Shown here one piece after another: positions 21,573 through 28,284 of a stretch of DNA of 62,876 nucleotides. A program made the position numbers and the translations under genes. Each line of letters opens with the position of its first letter. The stretch's first letter is position 1. The notes beneath the pieces were generated by a model that saw only the letters and a list, made by a program, of their open reading frames with translations, did no database searches and was not told the DNA's origin. The DNA is from a virus, in the IMG/VR virus record IMGVR_UViG_3300048694_000377, positions 1-62,876 of that record; one strand, given 5' to 3'.

Positions 21573-22010
21573 ATGAGAAAACAGACAACCGCCCAAAAAG
21601 TTCGCCGCTACATGGCGAAGCACCCCGCCGCACAGCCCAAGCAAATTGCCGAGGCGTTAGGAGTGAAATTGGAATACGTCTACGTCTTGCGTTCAGTGGA
21701 CAAAAAGAAAGCGAAGCCAGAGAAAACTCTTGTTGAGATGATCAAAGAAGCACAAGATGCTCGCAAAGACTTGCCCATCACGATGATAGAACCTAAACCC
21801 GATCCAGTTAATCACCCCGCGCATTACAAAGTGGGTGGCATCGAGACGATTGACTTCATCGAAGCCAAAGGTCTGGGCTACAACTTGGGTAATGTAATCA
21901 AGTACATCACTCGCGCTGACCACAAGAGCAATACCTACGAAGACTTGTGCAAAGCGCGTTGGTATCTCAACCGTGAGATTAGCAAACATCTTGGAGTAAA
22001 CAATCAGTGA
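21573..22010 (+). CDS. DUF3310 protein with N-terminal HTH-like part
   Basis: 145 residues from the ATG at 21573 (AAGGAG site). Residues 5-40 (TAQKVRRYMAKHPAAQPKQI and the following ALGVKLEYVYVLRS) look like a helix-turn-helix. Residues about 78-140 match DUF3310: NHPAHYKVGGIETIDFIEAKG, then NVIKYITRADHK and LCKARWYLNREI. Phage T7 gp1.7, as I recall, contains this domain and acts as a nucleotide kinase on dTMP and dGMP. Fusion to an HTH is unusual. It is next to the polymerase, which starts at its last codon. Function by analogy only. Confidence 0.75.
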   Translation: MRKQTTAQKVRRYMAKHPAAQPKQIAEALGVKLEYVYVLRSVDKKKAKPEKTLVEMIKEAQDARKDLPITMIEPKPDPVNHPAHYKVGGIETIDFIEAKGLGYNLGNVIKYITRADHKSNTYEDLCKARWYLNREISKHLGVNNQ

Positions 22011-23845
22011 GCTTCATCACACTCGACTTTGAAACTTACTACGACAAAGATTTTTCTTTGTCGAAGATGACTACTGAGGAATACATCCGCGACGACCGAT
22101 TTGAAGTGATCGGCGTTGCGGTCAAGGTCGATGACGAGGAAACGGTTTGGTGCGCAGGTTCAAAAAACCAAATCACATCGTTCCTTTCTACTTTTCCTTG
22201 GGAAACGTCCGCAGTTCTCGCTCATAACATGATGTTCGACGGCGCCATCCTTGGGTGGCACTTTGATATTCACCCCATGGCGTTGATGGACACCCTTGCA
22301 ATGTTGCGCGCAGTAGATGGCACTGAGGTTGGTAACAGCCTAGCCAAAGCCGCTGAACGCTACGGGCTGGGTGTCAAAGGTACTGAAGTTATCTTGGCGT
22401 TAGGAAAGCGCCAGGCCGACTTTGACCCTGAGAGCCTACGACGCTACGGTGAGTACTGCATCAATGATGTCGAGCTTACCTACAGTTTATTCAACATTCT
22501 CATCTCATCGTTTAAAAAGTCTGAGCTTAAACTGATTGATTTGACTTTGAGGATGTACACGCAACCTGCATTGCAGTTGAATCTGCCAATGCTTGAGCAA
22601 CATCTAATGGAGGTGGTTGACCGCAAAGAGGCTTTGATAGCTGATGCCAATGCCGACCGAGAGATATTGCTGTCGAACGAAAAATTTGCTTTGCGTTTAT
22701 TGCAGTTGGGCGTTGACCCACCAATGAAGATCAGCCCAACCACAAACAAGTTGACATTGGCGCTTGCCAAGAGCGATGCTGGGTTCAAAGCACTGGCTGA
22801 CCATGACGATGTACGGGTGCAAGCCCTTGTCGCCGCAAGACTTGGGACAAAAAGCACCTTGGAGGAGACACGCACCGAGCGGTTCATTGCAATAGCGAAG
22901 CGCGGTAGCTTGCCCGTACCCCTCAGATACTACGCTGCCCACACGGGTCGGTGGGGTGGAGACGACAAACTCAACCTGCAAAACTTGCCTAGGAAATCCA
23001 AACTCAAGTCAGCCATCATCCCACCTGAGGGGTATGTGTTGATTGACGCCGACTCCAGTCAAATCGAAGCCCGTACGCTTGCGTGGCTGTCTGGACAGAA
23101 AGACTTGGTGCAAGCCTTTGAGGGAGGCAAAGATGTGTACCGAATGATGGCAGGGAGGATTTACCGCATCCCAACCGACGAAGTTGATGACGCTCAAAGA
23201 TTCGTGGGAAAGACAACAATCCTCGGTGCAGGGTACGGCATGGGGGCAGCAAAGTTTCAAGCGCAACTCAAAAACTTTGGGGTTGAATTGTCCGAAGCCG
23301 AATGCCGCCGCATTTTGACAACCTACCGGGAAGGCTTTCCATTCATCACAAATCTGTGGAACCAAGGTAGTCGTTGTCTTGATGCTTTAGCAGATATCAA
23401 ACTCAAAACAGCCGAATTTGGTGTGCAACCTCAGGCAGTCAATGTGCTTCCGGGGGTGGGATTTGACCTACCAAGCGGCTTGCCGTTGAAATATATGGAA
23501 CTCAGGGCAGTTGACATTGACGACAGGGGTAGGCCCCAGTATATTTACTCTACACGGCGAGGCCCAGTGCGAATCTACGGGGGCAAGGTGGTCGAGAACG
23601 TCTGCCAAGCTCTTGCAAGGTGCGTGGTTGGTGAGCAAATGTTGCGGATTGCCAAGCGGTACAAGGTTGTGCTGACTGTGCATGATGCGGTTGCTTGCAT
23701 TGCACCCGAGGATGAGTGGCGTGAAGCGGCTTTGTATGTACAAGAATGTATGCGGTGGCGCCCGCTATGGGCCCAAACTTTGCCTTTAAATTGTGAAGTC
23801 AAAGTTGGAGAGAGCTACGGCTACGCTAAAAAGTTTGAAGGGTGA
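22007..23845 (+). CDS. Family A DNA polymerase with 3'-5' exonuclease domain
   Basis: 612 residues from a GTG that overlaps the preceding stop (GTGA) behind TTGGAG. The exonuclease domain has DFE (residues 7-9), N74/D78 in AHNMMFDGA, and YCINDVE near 150. The polymerase domain has motif A LIDADSSQIEAR (D347), motif B RFVGKTTILGAGYG (399-411) and motif C VHDAV (D560). Motif C has Ala where the classical HDE has Glu. There is no 5'-3' exonuclease. This is the replicative polymerase, expected to work with the primase-helicase encoded downstream. Confidence 0.93.
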   Translation: MSFITLDFETYYDKDFSLSKMTTEEYIRDDRFEVIGVAVKVDDEETVWCAGSKNQITSFLSTFPWETSAVLAHNMMFDGAILGWHFDIHPMALMDTLAMLRAVDGTEVGNSLAKAAERYGLGVKGTEVILALGKRQADFDPESLRRYGEYCINDVELTYSLFNILISSFKKSELKLIDLTLRMYTQPALQLNLPMLEQHLMEVVDRKEALIADANADREILLSNEKFALRLLQLGVDPPMKISPTTNKLTLALAKSDAGFKALADHDDVRVQALVAARLGTKSTLEETRTERFIAIAKRGSLPVPLRYYAAHTGRWGGDDKLNLQNLPRKSKLKSAIIPPEGYVLIDADSSQIEARTLAWLSGQKDLVQAFEGGKDVYRMMAGRIYRIPTDEVDDAQRFVGKTTILGAGYGMGAAKFQAQLKNFGVELSEAECRRILTTYREGFPFITNLWNQGSRCLDALADIKLKTAEFGVQPQAVNVLPGVGFDLPSGLPLKYMELRAVDIDDRGRPQYIYSTRRGPVRIYGGKVVENVCQALARCVVGEQMLRIAKRYKVVLTVHDAVACIAPEDEWREAALYVQECMRWRPLWAQTLPLNCEVKVGESYGYAKKFEG

Positions 23846-23848
23846 GAA

Positions 23849-24517
23849 GTGAACTACACATGGTCATATTCCAGCATGTCGCTGTTTCAGCAGTGCCCCC
23901 GCAAGTATCATCGCTTGCGGATTGTTAAAGACATTGCCGAGCCGCCTCAAGACCACTTGATCTACGGGTCTGCGGTACATAAGGCAGCCGAAGAATATCT
24001 GCGTGACGGTACGCCGATACCAGAAAAGTTTGCTTACATCCAACCTAAGATTGCGCCATTCAAAAGCCTTCCCGGCACGTTGTATTGCGAGCATGAGATG
24101 GGCGTGACCCGCAACCTTGAGCCGTGCGGGTTTCGTGACAAGAAAGTTTGGTTTCGTGGCATCGCCGATTTGCTCATCATCAATGGTGACAAGGCACGCA
24201 TCGCTGACTGGAAAACAAGCAAGAGCAGCCGATACGCAGACCGCAAGCAGTTAGAACTTTTGGCGCTTTTGGTGTTTAAGCATTTCCCCGAAGTCAAGTC
24301 AGTTGCATCGGGGCTGGTGTTTTTGGTTGCCGACGACCTTGTGACTGCCAAGTTTGAACGCGATGCCCAAGAGGTGAGTTGGCAAAAGTGGTTGGGCGAA
24401 GCCCATTTGCTTGATGAGGCGTACAAGAACGACGTTTGGAACCCCCGCCCCAACTTTACATGCAGAGGCTGGTGCCCTGTGAGTGATTGTGAGCATAACC
24501 AACCCAAAAGGAACTGA
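23849..24517 (+). CDS. Cas4/RecB-type PD-(D/E)XK nuclease with likely Fe-S cluster
   Basis: 222 residues from a GTG 3 bp after the polymerase stop. The PD-(D/E)XK core shows H44 (GSAVHKAAEE), D107 (GIAD), DWKTSK with D120 and K122, and Q134. Four Cys are placed as in Cas4/AddB nucleases: one near the start (QQCPRKY, C16) and three at the end (CRGWC and C214, residues 205-214), consistent with a 4Fe-4S cluster. Likely an exonuclease for replication or recombination ends, coupled to the polymerase. Not a CRISPR gene: no array or other cas genes are present. Confidence 0.85.
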   Translation: MNYTWSYSSMSLFQQCPRKYHRLRIVKDIAEPPQDHLIYGSAVHKAAEEYLRDGTPIPEKFAYIQPKIAPFKSLPGTLYCEHEMGVTRNLEPCGFRDKKVWFRGIADLLIINGDKARIADWKTSKSSRYADRKQLELLALLVFKHFPEVKSVASGLVFLVADDLVTAKFERDAQEVSWQKWLGEAHLLDEAYKNDVWNPRPNFTCRGWCPVSDCEHNQPKRN

Positions 24518-24519
24518 TC

Positions 24520-24795
24520 ATGCCATATGTAAACAAGCCCCGTCCGTACAAAAAAGAATACGAGATGTACGATGGCACCGAAAAAGTGAAGAAGAAACGC
24601 GCTGAACGCAACAAGGCACGACACATCATGGAGCAAGCAGGACTGGTACACAAAGGAGATGGGAAAGATGTTGACCATAAAAAGCCTCTTTCAAAAGGCG
24701 GTAAGACAACCAAAGGAAACCTTAGAGTTAAAACCGCTTCCGATAACCGAAGCTACCCGCGCAACTCCAATCACACGCTCAAACGGAACACTTGA
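24520..24795 (+). CDS. HNH endonuclease, small
   Basis: 91 residues, ATG 3 bp after the previous stop. A basic N-terminal 50 residues precede the HNH core VDHKKPLSKGGKTTKGNLRV with the D-H pair, the middle Asn in GNLRV, and a last SYPRNSNH. Common in phages, either as a homing nuclease or as a packaging/recombination nuclease. It lacks the zinc pairs of the 758-1342 gene. Its 3' third overlaps the next frame. Confidence 0.82.
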   Translation: MPYVNKPRPYKKEYEMYDGTEKVKKKRAERNKARHIMEQAGLVHKGDGKDVDHKKPLSKGGKTTKGNLRVKTASDNRSYPRNSNHTLKRNT

Positions 24796-25111
24796 GTATC
24801 GAGCATCGGGACGTTACCATTTTGGGTGGAGCGACCCGCGTTCCACGTACGTTTCTAAAATATATCCGTTGGGGTTTGAAGATGTGAGTGAAGACAAAAC
24901 ACATTACGCTAGAAGCATGACAGACGAACAGTTGCGTTCTGCGTGGCTGATTTTGTTTGGCAGTGGAACTGTGCCGTTTATAAAAATTGTTGAAGACAAA
25001 GACAAAGACAATATTGAGATTGCACGGGAATGCTACAAGCGTGGGCTCGCAGAACGTGGCTACGGCACGGAATACGATTGTGCAATGTACAAATTGAAAT
25101 CATGGAAATAA
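24668..25111 (+). CDS. Unknown protein overlapping HNH gene
   Basis: Up to 147 residues if the ATG at 24668, 9 bp after AAAGGAG, is used; this overlaps the HNH gene by 128 bp. A later in-frame ATG at 24917 would give only 64 residues. The part past the overlap is well formed: GTLEYRASGRYHFGWSDP, DEQLRSAWLILFGSG and IARECYKRGLAERGYGTEYD. It ends inside the first codons of the helicase gene. No family recognised. The true start is uncertain. Confidence 0.55.
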   Translation: MLTIKSLFQKAVRQPKETLELKPLPITEATRATPITRSNGTLEYRASGRYHFGWSDPRSTYVSKIYPLGFEDVSEDKTHYARSMTDEQLRSAWLILFGSGTVPFIKIVEDKDKDNIEIARECYKRGLAERGYGTEYDCAMYKLKSWK

Positions 25112-26655
25112 TCAACAACAAAGTGCTGGTGGTTCGCACGCGTGACCCCGGTCGCATCACGACTGCAATTAAAAAAAGCACTGAGGTAGATCAGCGGGGA
25201 GGTGTCACAGCGGTTGCCGTGCATTGGGGACTGCAAGAAGCACAGGCTTTGCGCACCCTTGGTATGAAAAAAGTACCATCACCGATTGAGCGTAACTACG
25301 CATGGCCCGGTATCTACAAACCGATGGCGCATCAGAAAGACACTGCAGGGTTCTTAACGTTACATCGCCGAGCGTTCTGTTTTAACGAGCAGGGGACTGG
25401 TAAAACTGCTTCAGCCATTTGGGCAGCGGACTACCTCATGGAGATTGGTGAGATAAAGCGCGTGCTGATTGTGTGCCCTCTGTCTATCATGCAATCTGCG
25501 TGGCAAGCCGACCTGTTTAAGTTTGCTGTCCACCGCACAGTCGATGTAGCCTACGGCCCAAGGAACAAACGACAAGCCATCATCAAGGGGCCCGCCGAGT
25601 TCATCATCATTAACTACGATGGCGTAGAGATCGTTGCCGATGAGATTGCAAACGGCGGGTTTGATTTGATCGTTATTGACGAAGCCAACGCATATAAGAC
25701 GGCAACCACAAAACGATTTAAGACCATGCGCAGTTTGGTTACACCAACCACATGGTTGTGGATGATGACGGGCACCCCTGCCGCGCAGTCGCCTCTTGAT
25801 GCGTATGGACTTGCAAAACTGTGCGTTCCAGAAAGGTCACCGTACATCTTCAGTGCGTTTCGTGATTCGGTGATGTATCAAATGACTCGGTTTAAATGGA
25901 TTCCTAAGCCCGGGGCTGAGCAGGTTGTTCACAAGCTGCTGCAACCAGCTATTCGGTACGAGAAGAAAGATTGCCTTGATTTGCCCGATGTGACGTATAC
26001 ATCTCGGCATGTGCCGCTGACTCCACAACAATCCAAGTATTACAAATCGCTTAAGAAAGAGATGTTGATTGAAGCTGCTGGCGAAGAAATTTCGGCAGTG
26101 AACGCAGCCGCAAACTTGAGTAAACTGCTGCAGATTTCTTGTGGCGCTGTGTACACTGATACTGGAGGCGTCGTAGAGTTTGACGTCTCAGATCGTTTGA
26201 ACGCTGTATTGGAAGTCATTCAAGAAGCATCTCACAAAATTTTGGTGTTTGTGCCATTTACCCATGCGTTGGAAATAGTAAAAGAATTTCTAACCAAGAA
26301 CGGCATCACAACCGAAATCATTAACGGCAGCGTCAGCGTAACCAAACGCACCGAAATATTCAAACAGTTTCAAGAAGCCGACAATCCCAAGGTGCTGCTG
26401 ATCCAACCGCAAGCTGCCTCCCACGGAGTTACCCTAACTGCGGCGAACGTGATTATTTGGTACGCTCCAGTTACATCCATTGAGACGTACTTGCAAGCAA
26501 ACGCACGCATAGATAGAACGGGTCAGCGCAATCCAATGACTATCGTGCATATTGAGGGCAGCCCAGTCGAGACCAAGTTGTATTCAGCACTCCAAAATAA
26601 ATTGGATGTGCATGAGCGCATCATTGAACTCTACAAAAACGAAATAAATACTTGA
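25102..26655 (+). CDS. SNF2-type DEAD-like helicase
   Basis: 517 residues from the ATG at 25102. Motif I NEQGTGKTAS near 95-104, motif II as DEAN (193-196) where SNF2 proteins usually have DEAH/DEGH, motif III MMTGTPAAQ, and motifs V/VI WYAPVTSIETYLQANARIDR with TGQRNP. These are the two RecA lobes of SNF2-family translocases. Phage members are thought to remodel replication or recombination intermediates. The stop codon lies within the -35 box of the next promoter. Confidence 0.9.
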   Translation: MEIINNKVLVVRTRDPGRITTAIKKSTEVDQRGGVTAVAVHWGLQEAQALRTLGMKKVPSPIERNYAWPGIYKPMAHQKDTAGFLTLHRRAFCFNEQGTGKTASAIWAADYLMEIGEIKRVLIVCPLSIMQSAWQADLFKFAVHRTVDVAYGPRNKRQAIIKGPAEFIIINYDGVEIVADEIANGGFDLIVIDEANAYKTATTKRFKTMRSLVTPTTWLWMMTGTPAAQSPLDAYGLAKLCVPERSPYIFSAFRDSVMYQMTRFKWIPKPGAEQVVHKLLQPAIRYEKKDCLDLPDVTYTSRHVPLTPQQSKYYKSLKKEMLIEAAGEEISAVNAAANLSKLLQISCGAVYTDTGGVVEFDVSDRLNAVLEVIQEASHKILVFVPFTHALEIVKEFLTKNGITTEIINGSVSVTKRTEIFKQFQEADNPKVLLIQPQAASHGVTLTAANVIIWYAPVTSIETYLQANARIDRTGQRNPMTIVHIEGSPVETKLYSALQNKLDVHERIIELYKNEINT

Positions 26656-26679
26656 CAGTGTCTAGGAAGGGTGTATAAT
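26652..26679 (+). promoter_or_regulatory. Sigma70 promoter of early unit 3
   Basis: TTGACA and TATAAT, both perfect, with a 16-bp spacer. The -35 overlaps the helicase stop codon. The first ATG of the unit is at 26705. Confidence 0.92.
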
Positions 26680-26704
26680 TGGCACCCTACAAGGAGAGAG
26701 CAAT

Positions 26705-27103
26705 ATGGAAGACGCACCCATTGAGAGAATCGTCAAGGCTTATATCAAGCTGCGCGATACAAAGGACGTACTTTACCAAGAGTACAAAAGCAAAGCCGAA
26801 GAGTTGGATGAGCAGATGGACACGCTCAAGCACCGACTTGTTGAAATTTCCAAAGAGACTGGAGCCACCAGTTTCTCAACCCCACACGGTGTTGCGTACC
26901 GCACCGTTAAAAACCGGTACTGGACAAACGATTGGGAGGAGTTTTATAAGATGATGCAACAACACGGTGCGATGGGTTTGCTTGAGAAACGCATCCACCA
27001 AACCAACATGAAGGAGTTTTTGGATAACAATCCAGACCTTCATCCAGCCGGTCTTCATATCGACAGCGAATATGAGATCACCATCCAAAGACGAAGCAAG
27101 TAA
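26705..27103 (+). CDS. Unknown protein, coiled coil plus beta region
   Basis: 132 residues with an AAGGAG site. The N-terminal 55 residues form a coiled coil (YQEYKSKAEELDEQMDTLKH). The rest has TSFSTPHGVAYRTVKNRYW, a helix and a final beta strand EYEITIQRRSK. This shape resembles Gp157-like or Gam-like phage proteins that sit next to single-strand-binding proteins, but I cannot confirm homology. It is first behind the third early promoter, just before the putative ssDNA-binding gene. Confidence 0.6.
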   Translation: MEDAPIERIVKAYIKLRDTKDVLYQEYKSKAEELDEQMDTLKHRLVEISKETGATSFSTPHGVAYRTVKNRYWTNDWEEFYKMMQQHGAMGLLEKRIHQTNMKEFLDNNPDLHPAGLHIDSEYEITIQRRSK

Positions 27104-27113
27104 GGAGAAACGC

Positions 27114-27989
27114 ATGAGTAACGACATTGCTCTTTTGAACCAAGCACCCGATTACCTCAAAGAGGTCGGCCTCGACAACATGACCAAAGCCCTTGCGGGC
27201 AACACTGCGGTCAAGCGCATCTCCATTCGTGGTGGCGTGTTCCGCATGATGGTCAATGGTGAAGAAATTGCCAAGAACGAGAACCGTTCGATGAACGTTG
27301 TGATCGTAAACGGCAACCCCAAAGTATCCCGTCAGTTCTACGCTGGCAAATACGTAGCTGGTGAGACCACTTCACCCGACTGCTGGAGTAATGACGGTGA
27401 GAAACCTGATGCCAGCATTGAGTACCCACAGCACTCTGCTTGCGATGGCTGCCCCCAAAACATCAAAGGTTCTGGTCAAGGTGACTCTCGCGCTTGCCGC
27501 TATCAGCAACGATTGGCGGTTCTTTTGGCCGATGATATTGAAGGCGATGTGTTTCAGTTGCTGCTTCCCGCGCAGTCCATCTTTGGGCGTAGTGACGTAG
27601 ACAAGATGCCCTTCCAGCAATACGCCAAGTATGTTGGTTCGATGGGCCGCAGTCTTGGTACTTTGATCACTGAGATTCGCATGGACAGCGATAGCGCTAC
27701 TCCAAAGTTAACCTTCAAACCCGTAGGTTATCTGAGCCGTGAGCAGTGGTTGGTTGCAAAAGAAAAAGCCGACTCCCCCGCCGCCAAGTCTGCAATCACT
27801 CAAACCGCTGCGCAGACCGATGGTGTGAAAAAAGTTGCCGCACCCAAAGCAGCTACTCCTGCACCTGAACCCGCTGAGGCCCAAGCTGTGCCTGAGCCTA
27901 CTAAGCGTGCTTCCAAAAAAGCCGCTGAGCCCGCACCCAAGAAGGACTTCGTGGACGTCCTGAATACTTGGGCAACCGACGACGACTGA
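27114..27989 (+). CDS. Putative single-stranded-DNA-binding protein
   Basis: 291 residues from the ATG at 27114 (TAAGGAG site). Residues about 30-200 form a mixed beta domain with a possible zinc-binding run CDGCPQN and CRYQQRL. A low-complexity Ala/Pro/Lys linker (about 215-275) ends in the acidic tip DVLNTWATDDD. A structured domain, flexible linker and acidic C-terminus is the plan of bacterial and phage SSBs, whose tip recruits partners. Its position between an accessory protein and the primase-helicase fits. The fold itself is not proven. Confidence 0.6.
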   Translation: MSNDIALLNQAPDYLKEVGLDNMTKALAGNTAVKRISIRGGVFRMMVNGEEIAKNENRSMNVVIVNGNPKVSRQFYAGKYVAGETTSPDCWSNDGEKPDASIEYPQHSACDGCPQNIKGSGQGDSRACRYQQRLAVLLADDIEGDVFQLLLPAQSIFGRSDVDKMPFQQYAKYVGSMGRSLGTLITEIRMDSDSATPKLTFKPVGYLSREQWLVAKEKADSPAAKSAITQTAAQTDGVKKVAAPKAATPAPEPAEAQAVPEPTKRASKKAAEPAPKKDFVDVLNTWATDDD

Positions 27990-28222
27990 TGGATAGCCGA
28001 GGCTACACATGGCGTCTTGTCCATGCCAATAAGAAAGCAGACGGCAGACACCCCGGCGTTAAGCTGGGGAGGTACTGTATCGAGCGAGACATTCCTGTGC
28101 GAGATGTCGCCACTGAGTTTGGCGTCAGCCGTATGACCATATACAAATGGTTTACAGGCGAATGGTTCCCACGAGAGTCGTTCGTTAGAAAGATCGTGCA
28201 GTACGTCCACGTTGGCGAATAG
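27989..28222 (+). CDS. Small XRE-like helix-turn-helix protein
   Basis: 77 residues; the ATG overlaps the previous stop (TGATG). Residues about 25-65 form a helix-turn-helix: GRYCIERDIPVRDVATEFGV then SRMTIYKWFTGEWFP, like Cro/XRE regulators. It is very short, with no C-terminal dimerisation or cleavage domain. It could regulate the early promoters or bind the 27-bp dyads. No integrase is present, so a classical lysogeny switch is not implied. Confidence 0.7.
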   Translation: MDSRGYTWRLVHANKKADGRHPGVKLGRYCIERDIPVRDVATEFGVSRMTIYKWFTGEWFPRESFVRKIVQYVHVGE

Positions 28223-28226
28223 GGGT

Positions 28227-28258
28227 TGCACTGCGGGGCCAGCCGCGCCCCCAGTGCA
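28227..28258 (+). promoter_or_regulatory. Hairpin in primase-helicase leader
   Basis: TGCACTG and CAGTGCA arms, extended by G/C pairs, form a strong stem between the HTH stop and the primase-helicase ATG at 28285. The following bases are only partly T rich (TTTGTTT). It may be an attenuator or a weak terminator. Confidence 0.5.
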
Positions 28259-28284
28259 TTTGTTTCAGCGGTGCAGAGGCGGCT

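Noticed and set aside
23849-24517. Cas4 as sign of a CRISPR system
   Set aside because: No repeat-spacer array, Cas1 or Cas2; phages carry such nucleases for replication.
27989-28222. Lysogeny repressor
   Set aside because: Too short, no C-terminal domain and no integrase or antirepressor; it is better described as a small HTH regulator.
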